A stretch of DNA of 64,000 nucleotides, from positions 1-64,000 of the forward strand of contig NZ_LIQZ01000105.1 of assembly GCF_001418655.1 (NCBI RefSeq). Direction: 5' to 3'. The stretch's first letter is position 1; each line of letters opens with the position of its first letter. The DNA comes from Streptomyces phaeochromogenes. GTDB taxonomy: Bacteria > Actinomycetota > Actinomycetes > Streptomycetales > Streptomycetaceae. Below, one piece after another: positions 25,786-34,117 of the stretch. The position numbers and the translations under genes are program-made. Below the pieces are notes generated by a model. The model searched no databases. It worked only from the letters and a program-made list of their open reading frames with translations, and was not told where the DNA came from.

Positions 25786-25848
25786 CGCGCTCTACTAGCG
25801 CGCTCTAGTACGAGTACGATGACCCTGGTCCAAATGTCATGTCAATAG
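25786..25848. promoter_or_regulatory. Promoter and operator region of the sugar operon
   Basis: CGCGCTCTA occurs at 25786-25794 and again at 25799-25807, 13 bp apart, within a run of CTAG-containing sequence. On the minus strand TTGACA at 25848-25843 is a perfect -35 box upstream of the IolE-like gene, and the repeats lie downstream of it. The divergent LacI-type protein is the obvious candidate ligand-controlled repressor. Confidence 0.6.
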
Positions 25849-25913
25849 TCTGTTGCCGGGAGATTTCGAGTCCACCGGTCAAGGTGGACGGTGTCGGAAG
25901 GGCGGGTTCACAG

Positions 25914-26945
25914 GTGGATGCATCGGGCAAGCAGCGGCCCACGATGGCGGACGTCGCCGAGAAGGCCGGTGTCTCCAGGGCGCTCGTCTCCATCATCTTC
26001 CGCAACCAGCCGGGGGCCAGCGAGGAGACCCGACAGCGAGTGCTGCGGGTCGCCGACGAGATCGGCTACCGCCCCGACAGCGCGGCCCGGCTGCTGGCCC
26101 GCGGCCGCAGCCGCACGCTCGGCGTGATGTTCACCGTCCATCAGACCTTCCACACCGACCTCATCGAGGGCATCTACGCCGAGGTCGAGCGCCTTGGTTA
26201 CGAAGTGCTGCTGTCGGGTGCCACCCAGGGCCGCAGCGAGCAGAAGGCCGTGGAAGCACTGCTCAGTCACCGCTGCGAGGCAGTGATCCTGCTCGGCTCG
26301 TTCGCGGAGCCCTCCTTCCTCGACGAACTCGGGCGCCGTACGGTCGCCGTCTCCGTCAGCCGCCGGGTTCCGCACGCCCACGTCGACTTCGTGCACACCG
26401 CCGAGGGCAAGGGCGTACGGCAGGCCATGGACCACCTCGTCGAGTTGGGGCACCGCAGGATCGTGCACATCGACGGTGGCACCGGCCCCGGCTCGGCCGA
26501 GCGGCGCCGCGCCTACCGGGCGGCGATGCGACGCCACGGGCTGGAGTCCGAGGCTCGTGTCATCCCCGGTGACCACACGGAGCGGTCGGGCATCGAGACC
26601 GGCCGTCTGTTCCTGGCGGAACGGGACCAGGGGCAGCCCCTGCCGACCGCGGTCCTCGCGGGCAACGACCGCAGCGCGATGGGCCTGTTGATGACCCTGA
26701 CCAGGGCCGGCGTCGAGGTGCCGCGCGATCTGTCCGTCGTCGGCTATGACGACAGCCACCTCTCCCACCTGATGCCGATCGGCCTGACCACCGTCCGTCA
26801 GGACGCGGGGCTCATGGCGGAGTACGCGGTGCGCTTCGCGGTGGAGCGGTTGGAGAAGCCGGAACTGGAGCCGCGGGAAGCTGTGTTGGACCCGAAGCTG
26901 GTGGTCCGGGGGAGCAGCGGGCCGATCCCGGAACCGTCGGCCTGA
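25914..26945 (+). CDS. LacI family transcriptional regulator
   Basis: A 343-residue repressor. The N-terminal DNA-binding domain reads TMADVAEKAGVSRALVSIIF, then DEIGYRPDSAARLLA, with the hinge ARGRSRTLGV. The periplasmic-binding-protein-like sugar domain follows, with VEALLSHRCEAVILLGS, LGHRRIVHIDGG, AVLAGNDRSAMG and SVVGYDDSHLSHL. GTG 25914 was chosen just before the DNA-binding domain; GTG 25884 is possible. It diverges from the sugar operon and probably represses it until the substrate is present. Confidence 0.92.
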   Translation: MDASGKQRPTMADVAEKAGVSRALVSIIFRNQPGASEETRQRVLRVADEIGYRPDSAARLLARGRSRTLGVMFTVHQTFHTDLIEGIYAEVERLGYEVLLSGATQGRSEQKAVEALLSHRCEAVILLGSFAEPSFLDELGRRTVAVSVSRRVPHAHVDFVHTAEGKGVRQAMDHLVELGHRRIVHIDGGTGPGSAERRRAYRAAMRRHGLESEARVIPGDHTERSGIETGRLFLAERDQGQPLPTAVLAGNDRSAMGLLMTLTRAGVEVPRDLSVVGYDDSHLSHLMPIGLTTVRQDAGLMAEYAVRFAVERLEKPELEPREAVLDPKLVVRGSSGPIPEPSA

Positions 26946-26981
26946 GAGACGGACGTACGGTTCCGGGGCTGGGTGAACCGG

Positions 26982-27120
26982 TTACCGCGTTCCCTTTGCG
27001 GCGAACCCGGCGAACCCGGCGAACCCGGGGACGGCGGCCACGTTGTCCTTGGCGATGAAGGCCGGACCCGTCAGCACCGGCGCGGTGCCGCCTCCGCTGA
27101 GGTTGCCGTTGGCCTTGGAA
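26982..27120 (-). pseudogene. Possible C-terminal remnant of a sugar-binding protein
   Basis: The minus-strand frame ends NGNLSGGGTAPVLTGPAFIA, then KDNVAAVPGF and a triplicated GFA. TGPAFIAKDNV resembles the last residues of sugar-type ABC substrate-binding proteins. Nothing upstream in the frame supports a full gene. Identification is tentative. Confidence 0.33.
27001..27027. repeat. GCGAACCCG in three tandem copies
   Basis: A 9-bp unit is repeated three times without a gap. In the minus-strand frame it encodes GFA three times, which points to slippage inside a former coding region rather than a regulatory iteron. Confidence 0.6.
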
Positions 27121-27313
27121 CCCATCTTCAAACCGGTGAGAGGCCTGACAGAGATACGGGTCAAAGGGGCAACTGAATGGATAGCTGCCGTGGGGACGAG
27201 GTTTGTGACGGTTCTTGTGAGCCCTCGCCGTGTTTCAGGGGAATGTCCGCGCAGCTCTGCCTGCGGCAGAACAGCGGCCGGACCGGGCTCGACGATCACT
27301 ACAGTCCAGTCTC
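27028..27313. other. Leader region of the DLH-like gene, no gene seen
   Basis: Apart from the possible binding-protein remnant at its left edge, nothing recognisable is present. It must hold the promoter of the hydrolase gene at 27314; no consensus stands out. Confidence 0.35.
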
Positions 27314-28051
27314 ATGACGACGATTACGACGCGTACGGTCGAGTACCCGGCCGACGGTCTGACGATGATCGGGCACCTCGCGCTCCCGGCCGGTGTCGAC
27401 CGCCGGCCCGCAGTGCTGCTCGGACCAGAGGGCACGGGGCTCAGCGACGTCGAGCGCCGCCGGGCCGATGCTCTCGCCGAGCTGGGATACATAGCGCTGG
27501 CCTTCGACCTTCACGGCGGGCGTTATTTGAGCGACCCCGAGGAGATGCTGGCCCGTTGCATGCCACTGCTCGCTGATCCCGACCGCATGCGGAGCATCGG
27601 CCATGCAGCGCTCGACGTGTTGCGCGCCGAACCGCGGACCGACCCCGACCGGATCGCCGCCGTCGGCTACGGCACCGGGGGCGCTGTCGGGCTGGAGCTC
27701 GGGCGCGACGGCGTCAACCTGCGCGCGATCGGCACAGTCAACGCACTTACCACGGGCCGACCGGGCGAGGCGGCGCGAATTCGCTGCCCGGTGTGGGCCG
27801 GGGTCGGGTCGGAAGACCCGATCATGCTGCCCGCGCAACGGAACGCGTTCACCGCCGAGATGCAGGCCGCGGGCGTCGACTGGCGCCTCGCGGTCTACGG
27901 CGGCGCCTTGCACGCCTTCCACCATCCGCCGGTCGACCACCCCACGGTCCCCGGCGTCGGCTACCACCCGCAGCACGCGCAGCGAGCCTGGCGCGACGTC
28001 GTCGACCTGCTCGCCGAGTGCCTGCCCATGACGGAGGATCTGAGGGCATGA
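27314..28051 (+). CDS. Dienelactone hydrolase-fold protein lacking the nucleophile Cys
   Basis: A 245-residue alpha/beta hydrolase of the DLH family. RADALAELGYIALAFDLHGG, GSEDPIMLPAQRNAF (acid) and GGALHAFHH (His) are in place. The nucleophile elbow, normally GYCFGG, reads GYGTGG, so the Cys is replaced by Gly. The first-strand motif HEGPG is also changed to GPEGTG. The fold is probably kept but dienelactone hydrolysis should be lost. ATG 27314 fits the conserved N-terminus. It stands alone between gene fragments. Confidence 0.83.
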   Translation: MTTITTRTVEYPADGLTMIGHLALPAGVDRRPAVLLGPEGTGLSDVERRRADALAELGYIALAFDLHGGRYLSDPEEMLARCMPLLADPDRMRSIGHAALDVLRAEPRTDPDRIAAVGYGTGGAVGLELGRDGVNLRAIGTVNALTTGRPGEAARIRCPVWAGVGSEDPIMLPAQRNAFTAEMQAAGVDWRLAVYGGALHAFHHPPVDHPTVPGVGYHPQHAQRAWRDVVDLLAECLPMTEDLRA

Positions 28052-28097
28052 CCCGGGCGAACATGCTGACCGCCTGGGTCGCCCCTGCACCCGTACA

Positions 28098-28230
28098 GTG
28101 CGCACCGGCCGCATCGAGCAGGAGGTCGTGCTCGCCGCGCAGGGCGCGGAGCTGCTCATCGTCGCCCGTGACGGCGACCGCAGCCGCCTGGGCCCCAAGA
28201 GCCTGGCCCCGGCCGATCTTCCCGTCAGAT
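28098..28230 (+). pseudogene. Universal stress protein C-terminal fragment
   Basis: RIEQEVVLAAQGAELLIVAR, then DGDRSRLGPKSLAPA matches the C-terminal region of streptomycete universal stress proteins. Sequence before and after does not continue the domain. A non-functional fragment between the DLH-like and OsmC genes. Confidence 0.62.
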
Positions 28231-28354
28231 GGTGTCAAAGGGACGCAACCGGAATCTGCCTGCCACTGCATCCGTCGCCCGGCCATAGGCGCTCGGTATA
28301 TGGGCAGGCGCGGCATGAGGACGGTCCGCGGGGTGTGACAGTACTGTCGTCGCC

Positions 28355-28795
28355 ATGACTGACAATTCGCTGCGTTCTGTCACCATCGAGCGGGCCGGCC
28401 CGGGCCGGTTCACCGTGACCAATGCCCGCGGGGGCACGCTGAGCTTCGGCACCGGCGGGGGTGCCGACTTCACGCCCGTCGAGTTGTTCCTCGCGGCCAT
28501 CGGCGGCTGTACCGCGGCCGACGTAGAGGTTGCCACGAGTCGTCACGAGGAACCGACCACGTTCTCCGTCGCCGTGACCGGCAACAAGGTCGAGGACGAG
28601 AGCGGCAACCGGATGTCGAACCTCGAAGTCACCTTCTCTGTCGCGTTCCCGGACGGGCCGTCGGGGGAACGCGCCCGCACCATCCTGCCCCGAGCCGTGA
28701 AGACTTCGCACGACCGGCTCTGCACGGTCAGCCGCACCGTCGAGGCGGGCACACCGGTCAGCACGACCGTGTCCGACAGGACTGACGGCGCCTGA
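28355..28795 (+). CDS. OsmC family protein
   Basis: A 146-residue protein of the OsmC/Ohr superfamily, which reduces organic hydroperoxides. The peroxidatic Cys is in AAIGGCTAADVE near residue 53 and the second Cys is in HDRLCTVSRTVE near 125; GGADFTPVELFL precedes the first. These are the usual positions. ATG 28355 begins the only full-length frame. It is a stand-alone gene between a universal stress protein fragment and a histidine kinase fragment. Confidence 0.9.
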   Translation: MTDNSLRSVTIERAGPGRFTVTNARGGTLSFGTGGGADFTPVELFLAAIGGCTAADVEVATSRHEEPTTFSVAVTGNKVEDESGNRMSNLEVTFSVAFPDGPSGERARTILPRAVKTSHDRLCTVSRTVEAGTPVSTTVSDRTDGA

Positions 28796-29229
28796 CGCCC
28801 GAAGGCGACGCCGGAGCAAGCTGATCGGCGAGCTCCGGCGCCGCATGCTTGGTCAGCCGAAGCCGATCGTCACAGACGTCTCACCTGGGCCGGGCGAGCA
28901 CATCCAGGACGTCGATTCCAAGGAATGCAGCCGCCCCTGGGTGAGCGTGAAGCGCGGCAGTACGAGGCCGTGACGCTCGGCGAAGGCGTCGACAACGCGG
29001 GCTGCGGCGGTTGTCCGGGCGAGCCCCCCCGGGTGGGGAAACCAAGGGAGGAGGGGCCAGTTTGGCGGGGAGGGCGCCGGTGGATTCCTCCTGCTCTCCG
29101 GTGCATCGGTCCGGAACGCGAGGACGGGGCCGCGGGGCCGTTCGTGACCGGGTCGGCCGATCGGTCGATCCCGTGGTCTCGGCCGCTCCGTACGCTCGGC
29201 GAGGTGAACATCAAGCCTCCGGTCGACGA
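28796..29229. other. Intergenic stretch, no gene recognised
   Basis: High-GC sequence without a recognisable product on either strand. It separates the OsmC gene from the histidine kinase fragment and may contain further decayed coding sequence. Confidence 0.35.
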
Positions 29230-29470
29230 CAGCCGTAACGCGGCCGATGCCACCGCGGCCACCGTTGTCCTGATCTACGAGGACGGGATGCTGCGGGTGC
29301 TGGTGCGCGACGACGGTCGCGTCGGCACGCAGATGCCGCAGCCGCCAGTGGCGGCTGCGGCATCGTCTGCCTCACCGAACGCGTCACCGTCCTCGGCGGC
29401 GAACTGCACACAGCCCGCGCCCGGACACCGGTTGGGAGGCTATGGCCCTGCTCCCCACTATGGGGACGGG
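29230..29470 (+). pseudogene. Sensor histidine kinase C-terminal fragment, frameshifted
   Basis: NAADATAATVVLIYEDGMLR, then VLVRDDG is the end of the ATPase domain of a NarX-type kinase. The matching last part, CGIVCLTERVTVLGGELHTA, lies in another frame at about 29356-29418. The first three quarters of the kinase and its partner regulator are absent. Confidence 0.65.
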
Positions 29471-29543
29471 CGCGAGGTGACTCGCCCTCTGAGGCAGCCC
29501 GCGCTCAAGGTCTGAAGCAGCCCCCTCAAGGACGCCGGACTGG

Positions 29544-30695
29544 TCAGGCGTGGGCGCGGGTACCGAGGGCTCGGTAGATGGCGGTGGTGTAGGCCGCGGC
29601 CCGCTGTGAGCCGAGGATGTCGGCCCCCATGTTGTTCATGGCGTAGCTGATGGTCATGCGCCGGTCGAGGTCCATGATCGCCATTGAGCCGCCCCAGCCG
29701 CCCCAGAACGCGATGCGGCCGTCAGGGATCCAGGGCAGGGTGCGCCGGTCGGGCAGTGCGTATCCGATGCCCCATCTCAGATGCAGTCCGTTGACGAGGT
29801 CCGTGCCGCTGGACTGCTCGTCGAAGATGAGTCCGATGGTGTCGGGCTTGAGGAGCTGACCGCGGGCGGAGGCTCCTGCGCGGGCGATCGGGGCGAGGAT
29901 CTCGGCCACCGACTGGGCGTTGCCGTGCCCGTTGGCCGCACCCAGGTCGGCAGCGCGCCAGGCCGGGGTGTTGGCTGCGGTCGCGCTGAACGAGGGACCG
30001 GTGAAGGTCTTGTACGCGACGGTGTCGTGCTCGAGTGTCGAGGGATCGAAGTCGAGCGGCGGTGAGATCACGTCGGCGACCCGTTCGACGTCGACGTCAC
30101 GCAGCCCGATCCGGAAGTCGGCGCCGAGCGGCTGGACGAGGTGCTGGTGCACGAAGTCGCGCAGCGGCAGACCGGTCAGGCGGTGCACCAACTCGCCTAT
30201 CAAATGGCCGTAGTTCAGGACGTGGTAGCCGGAAGCCGTACCGGGCTCCCACCACGGCTTTTGAGAAGCCATTCGGGAGGCCGCCGCGCGCACGTCGTAC
30301 AGGTCGTCGAGCCGCGCGGGGTGATCCAGGCCGGACACTCCCGAGGTGTGTGACAGCAGATGACGCACCTCCACGTTCTGCTTGCCGTTCGCGGCGAACT
30401 CGGGCCAGTAGCGGGCGACCGGCGCGTAGAGGTCCAGTTCGCCGGCATCGACGAGCAGCAGGGCGGCAAGGCTGGTCACGGTCTTCGTGATCGACCACAC
30501 GTTGGTGATCGTGTCGCGCTGCCAGGGGTGGGTGCGTGCCGCGTCGCGGTGGCCGCCCCACAGGTTCACCACCTGTTGGCCGTCGACATCGACGACCAAC
30601 GACAGGCCCACCTCGGCGCCGCTGCGCAGTTGGTGCTCCACGGCGTCGCGGACGGGTTCGAATATTGGGCTGACGGTTCCGTTGAGTTCGGTCAT
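29544..30695 (-). CDS. Serine hydrolase (beta-lactamase class C/EstB-like)
   Basis: A 383-residue penicillin-binding-protein-like hydrolase. WSITKTVTS holds the Ser-x-x-Lys pair near residue 70, YHVLNYGH the Tyr-x-Asn element near 160, and WGGWGGS replaces the KTG box near the C-terminus, as in esterase members. ATG 30695 was chosen, with the MerR operator 15 bp upstream. It diverges from a small MerR regulator, which probably controls it. The hydrolysed ester or amide is unknown. Confidence 0.9.
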   Translation of the reverse strand: MTELNGTVSPIFEPVRDAVEHQLRSGAEVGLSLVVDVDGQQVVNLWGGHRDAARTHPWQRDTITNVWSITKTVTSLAALLLVDAGELDLYAPVARYWPEFAANGKQNVEVRHLLSHTSGVSGLDHPARLDDLYDVRAAASRMASQKPWWEPGTASGYHVLNYGHLIGELVHRLTGLPLRDFVHQHLVQPLGADFRIGLRDVDVERVADVISPPLDFDPSTLEHDTVAYKTFTGPSFSATAANTPAWRAADLGAANGHGNAQSVAEILAPIARAGASARGQLLKPDTIGLIFDEQSSGTDLVNGLHLRWGIGYALPDRRTLPWIPDGRIAFWGGWGGSMAIMDLDRRMTISYAMNNMGADILGSQRAAAYTTAIYRALGTRAHA

Positions 30696-30709
30696 GCCGA
30701 CAGCGTCAA

Positions 30710-30731
30710 ACCTTGACGCTGGTGTCAAGGT
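30710..30731. promoter_or_regulatory. MerR-type palindrome ACCTTGAC-6-GTCAAGGT
   Basis: Two perfect 8-bp arms flank GCTGGT. The layout is typical of operators of MerR family proteins, which bind between the -35 and -10 elements. It lies 20 bp before the MerR start and 15 bp from the divergent serine hydrolase start. Confidence 0.82.
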
Positions 30732-30750
30732 CAAGCGGTAGTGTGCCGAT

Positions 30751-31119
30751 GTGCGTATTGGTGAGCTGGCCGCGCGAGCGGGTGTGTCTCCGCGGCAGGT
30801 GCGGTTCTACGAGGCGAGGGGCTTGATCACCTCGACCCGTGGGGCCAACAACTACCGCGACTACGGTGAAACGGCCCTGGGTCGCGTCCAGCAGATCCGC
30901 GAGCTGCTGGACGCCGGACTGTCGACGCAAGTGATCCGCGCGATCCTGCCCTGCCTGGAATCACCGCGCGATCCGATCGTCTTCGACGGCGTCACATCCG
31001 AGACCGTGGCAGTGCTCGAACGCGAGCGTGACAGGCTGACCGAGCGCGTCGACGTCCTGGCCCGCAACCGGGACGCGATCGGCGACTACCTCGCCGAACT
31101 CCAAAGGCGCGCGGGCTGA
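30751..31119 (+). CDS. MerR family transcriptional regulator
   Basis: A 122-residue regulator. The N-terminal winged helix reads MRIGELAARAGVSPRQVRFY, then YEARGLITSTRGANNYRDY; the dimerisation helix ends ERVDVLARNRDAIGDYLAEL. No metal-binding Cys cluster is present, so it is not a metal sensor of the classical kind. GTG start. The palindrome just upstream suggests control of itself and the divergent serine hydrolase. Confidence 0.92.
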   Translation: MRIGELAARAGVSPRQVRFYEARGLITSTRGANNYRDYGETALGRVQQIRELLDAGLSTQVIRAILPCLESPRDPIVFDGVTSETVAVLERERDRLTERVDVLARNRDAIGDYLAELQRRAG

Positions 31120-31241
31120 GCCGCAGCGAGTTGATGACTGCGTCAACCGGTGCTCGTGTCGTGCCGCTCGACCGTCAGCTTCGCCGACGAGTTGCCAAGT
31201 CCCCGGACGGTTGCAGGCCGTTCTCCACGACAGCGGCGGTG

Positions 31242-32192
31242 CTACGCGGTTACCGCGACTACGTGCTTGCCCACTGCGCCGCCGCGCTCGAACGCCTCGT
31301 GCGCAGCCGCGATGTCCGTGAGCGAGTACACGCTGTCGATGACCGGGCGCAGTGCACCTGACGTGACGTGGTCCGCGAGGTCGCGCAGTACGGCGGTGTC
31401 GGGGTTGGCGCTGAAGGTGCGGACGCGGCGGGAACCGTACACGCTCGACGCGGCGATCGCCGCCAGGGCGGATGCGGAGAGTCCTACGGTGACCATCCGG
31501 CCGCCGGCCGCCAACCGGCTCCGGTAGCAGTTCAGTTCCGTACCGACCGTGTCGACGATGACGTCGAAGGGGCCGATCGCGTCCGAGGTGGTCGAGCCGT
31601 AGTCGAGGACCTCGTCGGCGCCGAGGCCGGTGAGGACCGGCGCGTGGCGGTCGCGGGCGAGTGCCGTCACGTGGCAGCCGAGTGCGTGGGCCAGTTGGAC
31701 GGCGGCCGTGCCGACCCCGCCTGCCGCGCCCCGGACGAGGACCCGTTCCCCCTTCACCGCGTGCACGGAGTCCCGCAGCGCGAGAAGCGCCGTCGCGCCC
31801 GTGACGACCAGGGAGGCCGCGTCGACCGACGAGAGCCCGGCCGGGGCGGGCGAGATGCGTTCCGCGCGGACTACGACGTACTCGGCCGCTCCGGCGGTTA
31901 CGTGCCGCTTGCGGGGATGCACCATGCCCCACACCCGGTCCCCGGCCCGGTAACCCTCGACCTCCGCGCCGGTCTCGACGACGACGCCCGCGAAGTCCAG
32001 GCCCGCCCCGATCGGGAAGCGGCGCCCTGAGACCATCTTCAACTCCCCGGCGCGGACGATCACATCGTGCCCGTTCACGCTGGACGCCTCGACCGACACC
32101 AGGACTTCGCCCGGACCGGGAGCGGGGCGGGCGACCTCGTTGACCCGCAGGACATCCGCGGCACCGTAACTCGTGATCTGGGCGGCCTTCAT
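31242..32192 (-). CDS. NADP-dependent quinone oxidoreductase-like protein (MDR)
   Basis: A 316-residue zinc-free medium-chain dehydrogenase. The N-terminal GroES-like half begins MKAAQITSYGAADVLRVNEV; VLVRGAAGGVGTAAVQLAHA is the nucleotide-binding motif near residue 145. Cys ligands of zinc enzymes are missing. ATG 32192 was chosen over far upstream starts. It diverges from the first of the XRE/MmyB-like regulators, an arrangement repeated elsewhere in the window, and probably reduces quinones or enones. Confidence 0.9.
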   Translation of the reverse strand: MKAAQITSYGAADVLRVNEVARPAPGPGEVLVSVEASSVNGHDVIVRAGELKMVSGRRFPIGAGLDFAGVVVETGAEVEGYRAGDRVWGMVHPRKRHVTAGAAEYVVVRAERISPAPAGLSSVDAASLVVTGATALLALRDSVHAVKGERVLVRGAAGGVGTAAVQLAHALGCHVTALARDRHAPVLTGLGADEVLDYGSTTSDAIGPFDVIVDTVGTELNCYRSRLAAGGRMVTVGLSASALAAIAASSVYGSRRVRTFSANPDTAVLRDLADHVTSGALRPVIDSVYSLTDIAAAHEAFERGGAVGKHVVAVTA

Positions 32193-32323
32193 GTCGGTGG
32201 TCCTTCCGTGGTGGGCTGGTGTGCATCCGATCCTTCCGCCGGTTGCCCGCATCATGGTCGTTCGCCTTTTCCTGGGACTGGCAGACCCACCATCCCCGGC
32301 CGCGTCCGCGCCATACTTGCCCC

Positions 32324-33196
32324 GTGACCGACGACTCCCTCGATGCCCTGGCCGTGACCGACGATCCCCGGCGTGAACTCGCCGAGTTCCTGCGGACCCG
32401 CCGAACTCGCGTACGTCCACAGGACGTTGGCCTGGAACCGGGCCCCAGGCGGCGCGTTGCCGGGCTGCGGCGGGAGGAGCTGGCCCTGCTCGCAGGGGTC
32501 AGCTCGGACTACTACCAGCGCATGGAACAGGGACGCGACGTACGCCCCTCCGAGCAGGTCCTGGACGCCCTGGCGCGCGCCCTGAACTTCACCGCCGAGG
32601 AGTCCCGGCACCTGCACGGCCTCGCCGCCGCCGCGCGCACGCCGGCCCGCCGCCCGCGCGGACATGCGCCGGAGGAGGTGCCGCCGACCACGCTGCGGCT
32701 GCTGCACACCATGCCCTCGCCCGCGCTGGTCGTCGGCCGCTTCCTGGACGTGCTGGCCTGGAGCCCGTTGGCCGGGGCCCTGCTGGGCGAGTTCACCCAG
32801 AGGCCGCGGGCGCAACGCAACCTGCTGGCACTGCTGCTGCACCCGGAGGCAGACCAGACCTGCCCGGAGCGGGCAGCCACCGTCGCCGAGCTGACCGCGA
32901 TGCTCCGCGCGCAGGTCGCCGCCCATCCGGGCCATCCGCGCGCCGCGGAACTGGTAGGTGAACTCGCAGTCCACAGCGGTGAGTTCGCCACCCTGTGGGC
33001 CCGCCACGATGTGGAGGAGACGACCCGCGGCCGGATGCGCGTCAACCACCCGCTGGTCGGAGAGCTGAACCTGGACTGGGACGCCTACCCGCTGCCCGGT
33101 GATCCCGGTCCGATGCTGATCGTCTACACCGCCGAAGACGGCGGCCCCGACGCCGAACGACTCCAACTGCTCGCCGGCCTGCTGGACACCCGCTGA
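32324..33196 (+). CDS. MmyB-like XRE regulator, paralog 1
   Basis: A 290-residue helix-turn-helix regulator. RRVAGLRREELALLAGVSSD, then YYQRMEQGRDVRPSEQVLDA forms the XRE domain near residues 40-90. The C-terminal MmyB-like ligand domain has LLHTMPSPALVVGRFLDVLA, then WSPLAGALL, HDVEETTRGRMRVNHP and GELNLDWDAYPL. GTG 32324 follows CATACT by about 6 bp, suggesting a leaderless transcript; GTG 32354 is an alternative. Divergent from the quinone oxidoreductase gene. It is the most diverged of five paralogs here. Confidence 0.9.
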   Translation: MTDDSLDALAVTDDPRRELAEFLRTRRTRVRPQDVGLEPGPRRRVAGLRREELALLAGVSSDYYQRMEQGRDVRPSEQVLDALARALNFTAEESRHLHGLAAAARTPARRPRGHAPEEVPPTTLRLLHTMPSPALVVGRFLDVLAWSPLAGALLGEFTQRPRAQRNLLALLLHPEADQTCPERAATVAELTAMLRAQVAAHPGHPRAAELVGELAVHSGEFATLWARHDVEETTRGRMRVNHPLVGELNLDWDAYPLPGDPGPMLIVYTAEDGGPDAERLQLLAGLLDTR

Positions 33197-33322
33197 AACG
33201 AGAACCCCGGGCCCTGCGTCCGTTGCCACAGCCCAGGCGGCCTCCACCGTCCGATCGCCCGATGGAGGAGGTTGGTGCACTGCCCACCGGCAGCACCTTC
33301 ACCTCCGTGGCGCATTGTCCAC

Positions 33323-33359
33323 GGCGGGGCCGGGACAGCACGACTGTTCCGGCCCCGCC
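33323..33359 (+). terminator. Long GC hairpin after XRE paralog 1
   Basis: GGCGGGGCCGG pairs perfectly with CCGGCCCCGCC over 11 bp, and an inner ACAG/CTGT extends the stem around a CACGA loop. It lies 126 bp after the XRE stop, is not followed by a T-run, and most likely ends that transcript. Confidence 0.65.
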
Positions 33360-34117
33360 GCTATGGCCTGCGCAAGCCTCTGCCCCAGGCGGAGCACGGC
33401 ACTTGCTGTTGCCGTCGGGGTGCGGCTGGGGGGGCGGACACGGCGTTGTGGTGGGGCGGCCGGTGGTGGCGCGCGAGGGGATGGTCGATCGGCCGAGGTG
33501 CGCGGCTGTGGTGAGCGTGAGGGATGGCCGATCGGCTGAGGCGGACAGGTGGTGCGCGCGGTGAGAGGTGGCGTGGCGGTCGGGATCGATCCGACCGTGA
33601 CACTTGCTCGGGTCCGCGGATTCCGGGCTCTCCGCTCGACAGATCTCCCAGCGGGCCTGATTCCACGGAGAGGGATCACGCGCCGCTCGCCGCTCCGACT
33701 CGGCAGTTGCCCTGAACGTCGAAGTGGTCGCTCAGCCCTCGCCTCGACATCATCCCGCCGCTCAACCGTTTCTTCGACCCCATTCTTCTGCCGACCGACC
33801 GGCAGCCCTCCGCGGAAACGTCCGGCTGAACGTGCCGACGGCCATGAGCCGATGTCTGGACGGGAAAGCGGACGGCCGCGGGGGATCGAGTCGGTCTGGG
33901 ACGAGCCGACCGTGGCCAGTCAGCGGCCGGCGCGTTCGCGACTGAGCCGGGGGTGCCCGGTGCAGCGAGGTGTAGAACGTACCTGCACCATATGGGTGCC
34001 GCACAGTCCGTCAACGCCGTACAGCGGAAGAGGATGTGCGGCCGAGCCCGCCCGCGGAAGTGATGCCCCGTCTGCCACCAGGCGAGCAGCCCAGCCCGGG
34101 ATCAACTGACTGAGCGG
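33360..34117. other. Long intergenic stretch, no gene recognised
   Basis: About 750 bp without a convincing gene. Several open frames exist on both strands, but their translations are Arg/Pro-rich and show no domain, and none has a good ribosome binding site. It may be decayed coding sequence upstream of the Imm26 gene's 3' end. Confidence 0.45.

Noticed and set aside
27001-27027. Three GCGAACCCG repeats as plasmid-type iterons
   Set aside because: They are in phase with a decayed coding frame, encode a repeated GFA, and no replication gene is nearby.
33549-34109. A 186-codon plus-strand frame in the long intergenic stretch
   Set aside because: Arg/Ser/Pro-rich translation without a domain, and no start signal; kept as unannotated intergenic DNA.
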